DNA from: Gaoshiqia hydrogeniformans
GTDB taxonomy: Bacteria; Bacteroidota; Bacteroidia; Bacteroidales; Prolixibacteraceae
Length of the DNA stretch: 64,000 nucleotides
Reading direction: 5' to 3'
Assembly: GCF_049347105.1 (NCBI RefSeq)
Contig: NZ_CP186334.1
Location: forward strand, 3,906,001-3,970,000
The notes under the pieces are model-generated. The model did not search any database, was not told the DNA's origin, and saw nothing but the letters and a program-made list of their open reading frames with translations. The translations under genes and the position numbers were made by a program. Positions 1-9,325 of the stretch are shown here, one piece after another (position 1 is the first letter of the stretch; each line of letters opens with the position of its first letter).

Positions 1-2
1 TC

Positions 3-1706
3 TACTGGATACTGAACAATCAGTCAATCAGTATATTTTCGGCAAAAGATAAGGAGTTGTCCCGTTTTTTTGAAGGGGACGGCTTTACCGCTTTCGAGCT
101 GACTGAGGGCGGAACCAAAATTATTGTTGGCACCAAAAACGGCTACTTCGGGTTGGATGCCACCTCAAAAGAACAAAACGCAGAACTCCGAAGCAAACTT
201 CCCTGTCCCGAAATTAGCTGTGTAAAAGTGGTAAACGGCGATATCTGGTTTGGCTCGCCCGAAGGCGCTTTTATGCTGCGGAACGATGGGAAATTCAATT
301 ATTACAATGGCGAACGCTGGCTTCCGGGGAACAAAGTTAGCTCAATTGCCCCCGGTCCGGACGGTTCGGTTTTGGTGCTAACAGACAAAGGACTCGGGCA
401 AATCTGTTTCAAAAAAATGACTTTGGCAGACAAGGCGGCGTATTTTCAGAAACAAGTCAGGCAGCGGCATATCCGAAACGGATTCAATTCATCGCTTGAC
501 GGCATGAAAAACGGCGATCTCTCAACCGGCTACCTGAGCGACTCGGACAATGATGGGCTGTGGACTTCGATGTACCTGGGTGCCGAAATTTTCAGGTACG
601 CCGTTACCCGCTCGGAAGAAGCGTTGCAAAATTGCCTGGAATCACTCGATGCCATGGAGCGCCTGTATAACATCAATTCCAACCCTGTTGGCTTCCCGTC
701 GCGGTCGTTTGAACGGAGCGGGTACATTAACATTTTGTCCGATCCCGAAAGGTGGCAACATGCCAAAGATCCCGAATGGGACTGGAAAGCCACTACCAGC
801 AGCGACGAGGCGATCGGCCACATCTTCGCTTTGGGCGCCATGGCCGAACTGATTGACAATGAGCCGATGAGAAAACGGGCGATTCACCTGATTGATATTT
901 TGATGCAGCACATTGTCGATCACGATATGTACCTGATTGATTACGATGGCAAACCAACAACCTGGGCACGGTGGAACCCCGAATATGTGAATGCCAGACC
1001 AGTGATGGTAGGCGACCGTAAAATCAATTCTTCAAACATTATAGGCATGTTACAGACTGCCTATCATTTCACTCAAAAAGAAGTTTTCAGGGAAAAAGCT
1101 TTCGAACTGATGCACGAACATGGCTATTTTGAAAACCTGATGCGACCCATGAAAGAGATTGGCTTGGCGCCCGCCGACGCCGACGAACTAAGCCGCGACT
1201 TGTCGGAAAGCTGGAACCACTCGGACGACGAGATGTACTTTCTCGGCTACTGGGGCTTGTACCGGTATGCGTTTAATGACACGCTCAAAGCCCGTTACCG
1301 CGAAGCCATCATTGACCATTGGGAAATCGAACGGCCTGAAAAAGAAGGGGCCTGGAACATTTTTACGGCCATGGTCAGTGCCGAGTTCGATCTGAATGAA
1401 GCCATTTGGTACCTTCAGGAACACCCGATGGATTTAATCAACTGGGACATCAAAAACAGCCACCGGAACGACATTGAATTGATAGGACCGAACTTCAGGA
1501 ACCAAACCACCAAAGCGGTGCTTCCTCCTGATGAAAGGCCGGTACAACGGCACAACGGTAACATGTTCCGTCTCGACCGCATTGGCGGTAATGGTAACGG
1601 CGAACACAGCGCCGGCGATATCTGGCTGCTGCCTTACTGGATGGGCAGGTACTTGGAGGTGATCAGCGGGCCATCCAATACCAACATTCCGGGTTCCGAT
1701 TTATAA
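3..1706 (+). CDS. Exported beta-propeller plus alpha-toroid protein, 5' truncated by window
   Basis: The reading frame is open from the first bases of the window, so the true start lies upstream; a TTG at 57 is only an internal codon. The visible part begins with the tail of a beta-propeller of the two-component-regulator (Reg_prop) type, with blade-like segments around IWFGSPEGAF and VLVLTDKGLG. A long helical domain of alternating Trp/Tyr-rich segments follows, suggestive of an (alpha/alpha) toroid. It is a paralogue of the protein at 3489: both carry TSSDE, WNPEY, NSHR[ND]D and a C-terminal YWMGRY. The intact paralogue has a signal peptide, so this one is probably exported too. The toroid resembles folds used by glycoside hydrolases, lyases and epimerases, but I do not recognise a defined family. 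It heads the visible part of a large glycan or sugar operon, 11 bp before the next gene. Confidence 0.6.
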   Translation, partial: YWILNNQSISIFSAKDKELSRFFEGDGFTAFELTEGGTKIIVGTKNGYFGLDATSKEQNAELRSKLPCPEISCVKVVNGDIWFGSPEGAFMLRNDGKFNYYNGERWLPGNKVSSIAPGPDGSVLVLTDKGLGQICFKKMTLADKAAYFQKQVRQRHIRNGFNSSLDGMKNGDLSTGYLSDSDNDGLWTSMYLGAEIFRYAVTRSEEALQNCLESLDAMERLYNINSNPVGFPSRSFERSGYINILSDPERWQHAKDPEWDWKATTSSDEAIGHIFALGAMAELIDNEPMRKRAIHLIDILMQHIVDHDMYLIDYDGKPTTWARWNPEYVNARPVMVGDRKINSSNIIGMLQTAYHFTQKEVFREKAFELMHEHGYFENLMRPMKEIGLAPADADELSRDLSESWNHSDDEMYFLGYWGLYRYAFNDTLKARYREAIIDHWEIERPEKEGAWNIFTAMVSAEFDLNEAIWYLQEHPMDLINWDIKNSHRNDIELIGPNFRNQTTKAVLPPDERPVQRHNGNMFRLDRIGGNGNGEHSAGDIWLLPYWMGRYLEVISGPSNTNIPGSDL

Positions 1707-1717
1707 ATTTTATTCCC

Positions 1718-3484
1718 GTGAAAAGAAACCAGCTATTTGCAAATTTAGTGATTCTCTTTGTTGTTGCAGGCTTGTTATCCTGCACCCGCCAAGAGAAAAC
1801 AGTTGACGAGGTAATGGACCGGGTGGTCAGCCATTTGTACGAGAGCATGGACATCGGTGAATTGCCGGCATTGGACCAGGAACAGGTGATGTCGTTATTT
1901 TCAGAAGATGAGTTGAAAACGCTGGCTACCCGTCATTGGACTTTCGAGGTGAATGTGCCGGTGGTGGTGTCGGTGATGCGGAGTGTGAAGCAGAAAAACC
2001 AGCCGTTTTGGTTGACTCAAAGCGGGTTCGTCAAAACGGGGATGACCATGAAAAACGAGCAGACTACCTACGAAGTGTGGCAAAAACCGTTCGGAGCAGG
2101 AACGGTTGGTCTGGGCATCAACGGCTTTGAAAATTACGGCCTTCATTACTTTGTTTCGGTGGCGCCTCAGCATCCGAACGATCAGTTACACATGCAGAAT
2201 TTTTATCCCAAAAACCAATATACCGGTATTTTGGACGACGGGGCTTTTATATATCACGACTGGGATGAACTGGTTTTGACCGATGTTCCCGAAGAGATGA
2301 AAGGGCAGAAATTGCTGACTACCATCCGGGGCCGGGGCGCCGAATCGCATCTGATCGGTGCGTTTCGGACCAGTTCTTATCCATCGTCACAAACGGCAGA
2401 TCAGGTGATGCTCACCTGGAGTTCCGATCCTGCAACCGGCGTGGATATCCAATGGCGGATGGACACGACTGTTAACGCCGGGCTGGTTGTGTACCGGGAA
2501 AAGGGCAGCAACCGGGAATACTCCGTGCAGGCTGAAAAATACCGGATGGAGGACCGGCTGTTGGCAAACGACCGCTTTATCAACCGCTTTACCGCAAAAC
2601 TGCGCGAATTGAAACCCGGAACTACGTATGAGTACCGGATTACGCCAAGCGATAACTGGACCGGGAATCATACCTTTTCCACAGCCGCCGGCGACGATCG
2701 GTTTTCATTTGTTTGGTTTGGCGATACCCATTATTCGCCCACTTTCGAGAAGTTAATAAACACCGCCGATCAGACGTACCCGGATGTTGCATTTTATTCC
2801 ATCGCCGGCGACCTGGTCAGCGACGGTTTGCACCGCAACCAGTGGGACGAGCTGTTTGAATACTCGAAAAATGTGATTCGCCGGAAGCCGCTGATGTCGG
2901 TTCCCGGAAATCACGACAACCGCTACGGTCTGGGCGCCCGGATGTACCGTAATCTTTTCAGTTACCCCGAGAACGGGCCCGAGGGCGTGGAGAAAGAGCA
3001 GACCTATTCCTTTGAATATAAAAATGCGCTGTTCCTGATGATTGACGCGACTTCGCCTGTTGAAGCACAAACTTCGTGGATTGAAGAACAGCTTGCCCGC
3101 TCAACGGCTGTCTGGAAATTCGCCATGTTCCATTTCCCGCCATACAATTGGGAAGAACCCTATGCGGATATCCAAAAGGCCTGGGTGCCGCTTTTCGATA
3201 AACACCATGTCGACGTCGTTATGGGAGGGCACATTCATTATTACATGCGCTCCAAACCCATGAAAGCCGGGCAGGTGGTTGAATCGTACAACGAAGGAAC
3301 GGCTTATCTCATCTCGATCGCCCTCCCAACCAAAAATCATCCGATTGCCGGTGAACCATACGCGGCAGTCACGAATACGGAGGGGCATCTGTATCAGCAC
3401 GTGAAGATTGATGGGCGTAGTTTGTCTTTTTCAGCTTTAAATGCCGATAATCAGTTAATCGACTCGTTTACTATTAAAAAATGA
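1718..3484 (+). CDS. Purple-acid-phosphatase-like metallophosphoesterase lipoprotein
   Basis: 588 aa with a GTG start 11 bp after the preceding gene. A hydrophobic leader ending in LLSC marks a lipoprotein. Residues ~215-325 form a fibronectin/Ig-like domain typical of purple acid phosphatases (ending YEYRITPSDNWTG). The calcineurin-like phosphoesterase core follows, with GDTHYS, AGDLVSDG, GNHDN, MFHFPPYN and GGHIHYY supplying the expected Asp/Asn/His metal ligands. The iron-binding Tyr of the GDxxY motif is not present (GDLVS), so this is a PAP-like rather than a canonical purple enzyme. It probably removes phosphate from phosphorylated sugars or glycans outside the cytoplasm. Substrate is unknown. 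It lies between the two propeller-toroid paralogues, and an alkaline phosphatase closes the same operon. Confidence 0.75.
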   Translation: MKRNQLFANLVILFVVAGLLSCTRQEKTVDEVMDRVVSHLYESMDIGELPALDQEQVMSLFSEDELKTLATRHWTFEVNVPVVVSVMRSVKQKNQPFWLTQSGFVKTGMTMKNEQTTYEVWQKPFGAGTVGLGINGFENYGLHYFVSVAPQHPNDQLHMQNFYPKNQYTGILDDGAFIYHDWDELVLTDVPEEMKGQKLLTTIRGRGAESHLIGAFRTSSYPSSQTADQVMLTWSSDPATGVDIQWRMDTTVNAGLVVYREKGSNREYSVQAEKYRMEDRLLANDRFINRFTAKLRELKPGTTYEYRITPSDNWTGNHTFSTAAGDDRFSFVWFGDTHYSPTFEKLINTADQTYPDVAFYSIAGDLVSDGLHRNQWDELFEYSKNVIRRKPLMSVPGNHDNRYGLGARMYRNLFSYPENGPEGVEKEQTYSFEYKNALFLMIDATSPVEAQTSWIEEQLARSTAVWKFAMFHFPPYNWEEPYADIQKAWVPLFDKHHVDVVMGGHIHYYMRSKPMKAGQVVESYNEGTAYLISIALPTKNHPIAGEPYAAVTNTEGHLYQHVKIDGRSLSFSALNADNQLIDSFTIKK

Positions 3485-3488
3485 AGAC

Positions 3489-5801
3489 ATGAAACGTTTT
3501 TTTCGCTATCCTGCTTTGATGCTGCTGTTGAGTGTATTATCAGGTTCTGTTTTTGCTCAGAATCTGTACAAAACCACAAAACAATTGTGGAAGCCGCAGC
3601 ATGATCAGGTTTATTTACAGGAAGTTGCGGAGAAAATCGCTTTTGACCGACCGGTTCAGGCAGTCGCAATTCTTGATCAAACATGTTTCGCCGTAATTGA
3701 TCAAAAAATCTTTCGTCTCGAAAACGGCGTCTTAAATACAGAAAAGAACTCGCCGGAAGGGGTGACCCGGCTCATTAACGGCGCCGGCAGCCTGTGGGCG
3801 CTAACTTCAAAAGGCATTTACAAACTGGAGGGATTAAGATGGGAGAAAACGGATGACCGGGAGTATGTGGATATTTGCATCCATCAGGGACATTTACATG
3901 CTGCCACCCGGGAAGAAATTTTTCGGTTCGAAAACGACAGGTTTGTGTCCATCAAGCCCGAAGGAGGCTACTATTCAAGCGATGCGACGATGCAGATGGA
4001 GGACGGGACTCAGATTCATGCCGAGCCGGTCAGGCTGGGACCAATCACGCGGATTGAGTCTTACAGTGAAACGCTTCATATCCTTCGCCCCGGTGAGTTG
4101 ATTTTATTTGACGGTTTGGTGGTTAATCGCGATTTTATTGATTGGGGCAGGCTTCCGTCCAAAAACACAACAGATTTGCTCAGTTTTGGCAGCCGCTTGT
4201 TTATCGCTACCGATAAAGGATTGGCGGTATTACGCGGGGCAGCCTTGTCAACGATTAAAGGAGCAGACGGCCTCCCGGTTGAAAACGCAACCTGTTTGGC
4301 GAAAGGCTTTGATAACGACATTTGGATCGGTACAAAAAGCGGAGCTGTTCGGATGTTGGATAACGATTGGCATTATTTCGGCGCTGCCCACTGGTTGCCA
4401 GGAAATAAAGTGAACGATATCGCTGTTGCCGACAAAATGGTCTGTGTTGCTACCGATCAGGGAATCGGGGTCATCCGGTACGAACCTTATACACTTCTGA
4501 AAAAGGCGGCTTATTATGAGAACCACCTGGACGTGTGGGGACATAAGCGGCTGGGATTTATTCATACCCTGTATGAAAAAGACGGTGAGTGGATCAGGCA
4601 TATCAGTGACAACGACGGCGGGCACACAGCTACCTGGTTGGCAGCTATGTGTTTTAAGTACGCTGTTACCGGCGACCCGGAAGCCCGGAAGGAAGCGGAG
4701 GAATCGTTTAAAGCTATGCTTTGGCTGGAACGGATTGTACCGGTTGACGGGTTTTTTGCCCGCGCCATCTGGTCGGTCACCGCCGATAAAGATGAAAAAA
4801 GCAGCCAGGGCTCGGGTGGCCTGCCTGCAAAATGGTATCCTACAGCCGATGGAAAATGGTTTTGGAAAGGCGATACATCGAGCGATGAGGTTACGGCTCA
4901 TTTCTATTCGGTATCGCTGTTTCACGATTTGGTGGCCGAAGGTAAGGCAAAGGAAATGGCCCGGGAGCATTTGGACCGGATCGCTTCCTATATTTTGGAA
5001 AGTGGTTTTGTGTTGCCAGATATGGATGGTAATCCCACCCGTTGGGGACGATGGAATCCTGAGTACCTGCTGCGGCCTTACGGTTACGCCGACCGGGGAC
5101 TCAACGGACTGGAAGCTTTGATGTTTATGCAGACGGCTCTGGCGCTTACCGGTAATCAAAAATATGAAAAAGGCTATCACCAGTTGGTCGATTGGGATTA
5201 TCCCGCAAATACCATCCGTCAGAAAAATGTATTTCCGCCAGAGGTTTTGGCGCCCTGGGACGACGACCTGGCATTCGAAAGCTACAACACCTTGCTTCGT
5301 TATACCAATGACCCCGTTTTCAGATCGGTTTACCTTCGCAGTCTCGAACGTACCTGGGAAGTGAAACGGATGGAACAAATGCCCTGGTTTAATTTTACCT
5401 ACGGCGCGATTACCGGCAACGATTGTGAACCTGAAAAAGCCATAAAACACCTGCGTGAATGGACCCTGGACTGTACGGTCCATGATTTTGAGAATTCGCA
5501 TCGCGACGATTTATACACCGAACCGGGATATATGGCTTATGAAGGTGTTCCACGCGTGGTTTCGCCACGCGAAACAGCCGTGATGACAGGCAGTAACGCG
5601 ACTCTTTTAGACGGCGGCTCAGGTGGAAATGTCGTGAAAGAGCCTACCTCCTTTCTCCGGAATTACTGGATGGGCCGTTATTTTGGTTTTATACAGGCTC
5701 CCGAAACCAACGATCCGGAATTGATTTCGGTCCCGAAATCACAGGCCGGCATTCGGGGTGCAGCGCCTTACGACGGGCCGAAGAGGCCCGATTTGTACTA
5801 A
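3489..5801 (+). CDS. Secreted beta-propeller plus alpha-toroid protein, full-length paralogue
   Basis: 770 aa beginning with a clear signal peptide that ends SGSVFAQ, so it is exported. Residues ~45-335 are propeller-like repeats of the ligand-binding type seen at the N-terminus of hybrid two-component systems (LWALTSKGIYKLEG, IWIGTKSGAVRML, VCVATDQGIGVI). No membrane segment, kinase or response-regulator domain follows. Instead, residues ~340-740 are a helical domain shared with the protein at the window start (TSSDE, WNPEY, NSHRDD, YWMGRY). It starts 4 bp after the phosphoesterase gene, so the three are surely co-transcribed. I infer an exported glycan-processing or glycan-binding enzyme; the family is not one I can name, and a catalytic residue pair cannot be assigned from sequence alone. 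Confidence 0.6.
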   Translation: MKRFFRYPALMLLLSVLSGSVFAQNLYKTTKQLWKPQHDQVYLQEVAEKIAFDRPVQAVAILDQTCFAVIDQKIFRLENGVLNTEKNSPEGVTRLINGAGSLWALTSKGIYKLEGLRWEKTDDREYVDICIHQGHLHAATREEIFRFENDRFVSIKPEGGYYSSDATMQMEDGTQIHAEPVRLGPITRIESYSETLHILRPGELILFDGLVVNRDFIDWGRLPSKNTTDLLSFGSRLFIATDKGLAVLRGAALSTIKGADGLPVENATCLAKGFDNDIWIGTKSGAVRMLDNDWHYFGAAHWLPGNKVNDIAVADKMVCVATDQGIGVIRYEPYTLLKKAAYYENHLDVWGHKRLGFIHTLYEKDGEWIRHISDNDGGHTATWLAAMCFKYAVTGDPEARKEAEESFKAMLWLERIVPVDGFFARAIWSVTADKDEKSSQGSGGLPAKWYPTADGKWFWKGDTSSDEVTAHFYSVSLFHDLVAEGKAKEMAREHLDRIASYILESGFVLPDMDGNPTRWGRWNPEYLLRPYGYADRGLNGLEALMFMQTALALTGNQKYEKGYHQLVDWDYPANTIRQKNVFPPEVLAPWDDDLAFESYNTLLRYTNDPVFRSVYLRSLERTWEVKRMEQMPWFNFTYGAITGNDCEPEKAIKHLREWTLDCTVHDFENSHRDDLYTEPGYMAYEGVPRVVSPRETAVMTGSNATLLDGGSGGNVVKEPTSFLRNYWMGRYFGFIQAPETNDPELISVPKSQAGIRGAAPYDGPKRPDLY

Positions 5802-5831
5802 TTCAGTGAAAAGTTAAACGATGAAAAACGA

Positions 5832-6461
5832 ATGAATGAATTTGAGATTCAGGATTGCAAAGCGCAGTTGTCAGAATTCAGATGGATTAACCAGCCCCGC
5901 GTATTTTGGCTGGAAGACGATGGCCTGGCGCTGATCACCGATCCTGAAACCGATTTTTGGCAACAAACCTATTATGGATTTAAAAACGACAACGGACATA
6001 CTTTTGTCAAAGAGGTGGAAGGTAATTTTACCTTCTCGGTACGGACTTGGTTTGAGGTTAAAGCCCGCTACGATCAATGTGGAATTATTCTTTATCAGGA
6101 TAGCGAAAACTGGATGAAGGCGGCTGTTGAACACGAAAATCATCACTTTGCCCGGCTGGGATCGGTGGTTACCAACCTGGGATATTCCGATTGGGCCACC
6201 ACCGATATTCCGGTAACCCTTGCATCGGTTTGGTACCGTTTAAGCCGGCGCGGACAGGATTTCTACCTCGAATTTTCAGTGGATGGAAAAAAGTACCGGC
6301 AGATGCGGATGTTTCACATGCACAAACCCATTTCGGTCGCCCGGATCGGCGTTTACGCATGCAGCCCGTTGAAGTCAAGCTTTAAAGCTGTTTTTTCCTA
6401 TTTTGAATTAAGCCGGTCTAAATGGAGGAAATACCATGAAGGAATGCACGGAGGCTTCTAA
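5832..6461 (+). CDS. DUF1349 family concanavalin-like protein
   Basis: 209 aa, cytoplasmic by lack of a signal peptide. The pattern FWQQTYYGF...GNFTFSVRTWFEVKARYDQCGIILY...WMKAAVEHE...DWATTDIP and a C-terminal IGVYACSP is that of the DUF1349 family (jelly-roll, related to the yeast Ree1 regulator of enolase). The family has no settled biochemical role; members often sit in carbohydrate operons and are suspected to bind sugars. The stop codon lies inside the start of the ROK kinase gene (26-bp overlap), which indicates translational coupling. Confidence 0.75.
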   Translation: MNEFEIQDCKAQLSEFRWINQPRVFWLEDDGLALITDPETDFWQQTYYGFKNDNGHTFVKEVEGNFTFSVRTWFEVKARYDQCGIILYQDSENWMKAAVEHENHHFARLGSVVTNLGYSDWATTDIPVTLASVWYRLSRRGQDFYLEFSVDGKKYRQMRMFHMHKPISVARIGVYACSPLKSSFKAVFSYFELSRSKWRKYHEGMHGGF

Positions 6462-7497
6462 ACAGGCATTGACCGACAGTGCAAACCGAATTGATGAAAA
6501 CAATCGGGAAGAAGATCATTATCTGGGTCTCGATATTGGAGGGACAAAATGCGCTGTCGTATTGGGAAACTCTTCTTTTTCCATCAAAAGGAAAATTTTT
6601 TTCGAAACCCGCGTTGAACGTGGTTTTGAAGCAATTCTCCTTGAATTCGGGCAGCATATCGATTCAATCCTGGCCGGTTTTCCTGATGTCAGGCTGAAAA
6701 AAATCGGGATTAGTTGCGGGGGGCCCCTGGATTCGAAAACGGGGATGATCTGTTCGCCTCCCAATCTTCCGGGCTGGGACCGGGTGCCGATTGTCGAAAT
6801 TTTCAGAAAAAGGTACGGCGTTGAGACCATGTTGCAAAACGATGCCAACGCCTGCGCGCTGGCTGAATGGATGATGGGCGCCGGGAAAGGGACGCGGAAT
6901 ATGATTTTCCTGACTTTCGGGACAGGCATGGGCGCCGGCCTGATTTTAAACGGCGAATTGTACAGCGGAACCAATGATTTGGGCGGCGAAGCGGGGCACA
7001 TCCGCCTGGCGTCCGATGGCCCGGTAGGATTTGGAAAAGCCGGCTCGTTCGAAGGGTTTTGCAGCGGGGGCGGAATTGCTCAGCTGGCCAAATCAATGGT
7101 CGCCGAAAGGCTGGCAAACAACCAGATTGTTGCTTTTTGCCCGTCGCCGGAGCTCATTCATACGATTGATGCTAAAATGGTTGCCCGGGCGGCACAAACA
7201 GGCGATCCGGTTGCCCTTGAAATTATTCAGATATCTGCTGATTATCTTGGTCGCGGGCTTGCCATCCTGATCGATTTATTCAACCCCGAATGTATTGTTA
7301 TCGGAAGCATTTATGCCCGGAATGAAATGCTCTTTAAGCCGGGCATGGAAAAAATTTTAACGCAGGAAGCTATTCCCGCAGCCGTGAAGGTCTGCCGGAT
7401 CAAACCGGCAGCGCTGGGTGATTCGATCGGCGATTATGCAGCGCTCTGTGTGGCCATGTATGGAACCTTAAAAGGTCGTGAAAATGAAACATTCTGA
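6436..7497 (+). CDS. ROK-family sugar kinase lacking the zinc cysteine motif
   Basis: 353 aa. The N-terminal phosphate-binding motif DIGGTK (about residues 33-38), the GISCGGPLD segment, NDANACALAEW (the catalytic Asp of ROK kinases lies in the NDAN motif) and GTGMGAGLILNGELYSG identify a ROK kinase. There is no helix-turn-helix, so it is an enzyme rather than a repressor. The zinc-site His is kept in GGEAGHI, but the usual CxCGxxGCxE is replaced by a segment reading GFGKAGSFE at about residues 198-206, with all cysteines gone. It should phosphorylate a hexose or N-acyl-hexosamine in the cytoplasm. It overlaps both neighbours, so it is coupled to the DUF1349 and SIS genes. Substrate is unknown; mannose, glucose or ManNAc would fit the context. 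Confidence 0.85.
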   Translation: MKECTEASKQALTDSANRIDENNREEDHYLGLDIGGTKCAVVLGNSSFSIKRKIFFETRVERGFEAILLEFGQHIDSILAGFPDVRLKKIGISCGGPLDSKTGMICSPPNLPGWDRVPIVEIFRKRYGVETMLQNDANACALAEWMMGAGKGTRNMIFLTFGTGMGAGLILNGELYSGTNDLGGEAGHIRLASDGPVGFGKAGSFEGFCSGGGIAQLAKSMVAERLANNQIVAFCPSPELIHTIDAKMVARAAQTGDPVALEIIQISADYLGRGLAILIDLFNPECIVIGSIYARNEMLFKPGMEKILTQEAIPAAVKVCRIKPAALGDSIGDYAALCVAMYGTLKGRENETF

Positions 7498-8131
7498 TTT
7501 TTTGTATCAGCTAACCGAAAGATATCCGCAGTTGATACCGCTTCAAAACGATATCAAAAAAGCGGCTGAAGCGCTGATTGGCTGTTATCAGCAGGGCCGG
7601 AAAGTGTTGATTTGCGGTAATGGTGGAAGTTGTTCCGACTCCGGCCACATGGCCGGCGAGTTGATGAAAGGTTTTGAACGTGCGAGACCGCTCAGGCGTG
7701 AACTGAAAAGCCGGCTGGAGGCAATCGCCGGAGAGCGTGGCGCGTACCTGGCCGAAAAACTTCAGCAGGCCCTGCCGGCTATTTCGCTTGCAGCACACAA
7801 TGCTTTGATAACGGCCGTATCGAACGATATGGATGCCGACCTGATTTTTGCCCAGCAGGTTGTTGGTTACGGAATGGCGGGCGATGTGTTAATCGCCATC
7901 AGCAGTTCGGGAAATTCGCGGAATGTGGTCGACGCCGTCATTACCGCGAAAGCCAGGGGATTGTTGGTGATCGGATTAACCGGCGAAACCGGCGGACAGA
8001 TGAACGCATACTGCGATATCCTGATCCGGGTTCCCGAACAAAATACGGCTTTCATCCAGGAGTTGCATCTGCCTGTTTATCACACGCTCTGTCTGGTGGT
8101 CGAAGATCATTTTTTCGCCGTTAAACATTAA
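7484..8131 (+). CDS. GmhA-like SIS-domain phosphosugar isomerase
   Basis: About 215 aa from the ATG at 7484 (an in-frame GTG lies at 7478); it overlaps the kinase gene by 14-20 bp. The SIS fold is shown by LICGNGGSCSDSGHMAGEL and ISSSGNSRNVVDAV. The set of His/Glu (GHMAGE) and Gln/His (QELHLPVYH) matches the metal or active-site residues of sedoheptulose-7-phosphate isomerase GmhA. Relative to GmhA there is an extra charged helix of roughly 25 residues around PLRRELKSRLEAI. It would isomerise an aldose/ketose phosphate in the cytoplasm. With the HldA-like kinase at 9326 it recalls the heptose-phosphate pathway, but no nucleotidyltransferase is present here, so a catabolic relative is more likely than LPS heptose synthesis. 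Confidence 0.8.
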   Translation: MKHSDFLYQLTERYPQLIPLQNDIKKAAEALIGCYQQGRKVLICGNGGSCSDSGHMAGELMKGFERARPLRRELKSRLEAIAGERGAYLAEKLQQALPAISLAAHNALITAVSNDMDADLIFAQQVVGYGMAGDVLIAISSSGNSRNVVDAVITAKARGLLVIGLTGETGGQMNAYCDILIRVPEQNTAFIQELHLPVYHTLCLVVEDHFFAVKH

Positions 8132-8165
8132 CGGTTAACTGTCAAACCATCAAAATCCAAAACTT

Positions 8166-9314
8166 GTGAAACATTCAACAATCAGACTTCAAAAAACACT
8201 GCCTGTATTTATGTCTTTCGTGGTGATGGGCTTTGTTGATATCGTTGGCGTTGCAACCGGTTTCATCAAAAAAGACTTTGGCCTGACCGATGACCTGGCC
8301 CAACTGATTCCGTCGATGGCATTATTCTGGTTCTTTGTATTGTCGGTTCCTTCAGGAATTTTACAGGATGCATACGGCAAACGGCGAATGCTTAACCTGG
8401 GTATGCTCTTAACAGGTGCGGGGATGATCGTTCCATTCATCCATTATTCGTTTCCGGTGATGCTTTTCGCGTTTATTGTTTTGGGAATCGGGAATACGAT
8501 TGTTCAGGTTTCGGCAAATCCCTTGCTTCACGATGTTTCTCCGCGGGAAAAATACGCCAGTTACATGAGCCTTTCCCAGTTTATTAAGGCGATTGTTTCC
8601 CTGTTGGGCCCGGTGATCACCACCCTGATGGCAACTGCTTTTGGTAACTGGAAACTCGTTTTTATGGTTTACGCACTTACTTCGGGTTTAGCGGTGTTGT
8701 GGCTGTCTGTTACAAAAATTGAAGAAACCAAAGGTGATGCGCCGGCAACGTTTAAAAGTTGTTTCCGCCTGCTGAAAAATCCCTTTGTCGTTGTGATGGC
8801 GCTGGGCATATTTATGCTGGTGGGATCGGATGTTGGTATGAATTCCAATATTGCCAATTTTCTTCAAAATCAGTTTGGACTAACGCTCGAACGGGCTTCG
8901 CTGGGGATCAGCCTGTATTTTACGGCGCTGATGATCGGGAGGTTGTCCGGGGCCATCCTGCTGAACTGGATCGCGGCCCGACGGTTCCTGCTGTTGACGG
9001 CCATCGTAGCATTGGCCGGCCTGATTGCCATGTTGGTGGTGAGATCGGCGCTGGTTGTACAAATGGCGATTTTTGTGGTTGGTCTGGGCTCGGCCAATCT
9101 GTTTCCGCTTATTTTCGCCATCACCCTCGAAAAAATGCCCGAACGGGCCAACGAAGTCTCAGGTTTGATGATTATGGCCGTTTCGGGAGGCGCATTTCTT
9201 CCGCCTTTAATGGGGCTGCTGAGTACCCATGTTGGCGTGAAAGCCGGTTTTCTGGTGTTGGTTTTGGCGATGCTTTATCTGGTGGGTGCCGGACTTTATG
9301 CCTTAAAAAGATAA
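8166..9314 (+). CDS. MFS sugar permease, FucP-like
   Basis: 382 aa with about twelve hydrophobic segments and a GTG start. The sequence has the signature of the fucose/glucose-galactose permease branch of the major facilitator superfamily: GFVDIVGVATGFIKKDFGL near the N-terminus, DAYGKRRML in the first cytoplasmic loop, and VSANPLLHD in the middle. It should be a proton-linked inner-membrane importer of a monosaccharide. It lies between the SIS isomerase and the kinase-phosphatase gene, so its cargo is presumably the sugar those enzymes use. The operon carries a second transporter (SSS, 13783). Confidence 0.85.
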   Translation: MKHSTIRLQKTLPVFMSFVVMGFVDIVGVATGFIKKDFGLTDDLAQLIPSMALFWFFVLSVPSGILQDAYGKRRMLNLGMLLTGAGMIVPFIHYSFPVMLFAFIVLGIGNTIVQVSANPLLHDVSPREKYASYMSLSQFIKAIVSLLGPVITTLMATAFGNWKLVFMVYALTSGLAVLWLSVTKIEETKGDAPATFKSCFRLLKNPFVVVMALGIFMLVGSDVGMNSNIANFLQNQFGLTLERASLGISLYFTALMIGRLSGAILLNWIAARRFLLLTAIVALAGLIAMLVVRSALVVQMAIFVVGLGSANLFPLIFAITLEKMPERANEVSGLMIMAVSGGAFLPPLMGLLSTHVGVKAGFLVLVLAMLYLVGAGLYALKR

Positions 9315-9325
9315 AAATACAGGTC

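Noticed and set aside
4248..5501. 417-codon antisense open frame inside the propeller-toroid gene
   Set aside because: Composition is that of a shadow frame opposite a GC-rich gene; the plus-strand protein is well supported by its paralogue.
8759..9325. Upstream extension of the kinase-HAD reading frame
   Set aside because: It overlaps the MFS permease in another frame and encodes Arg/Gly-rich nonsense; the ATG at 9326 starts exactly where kinase homology starts.
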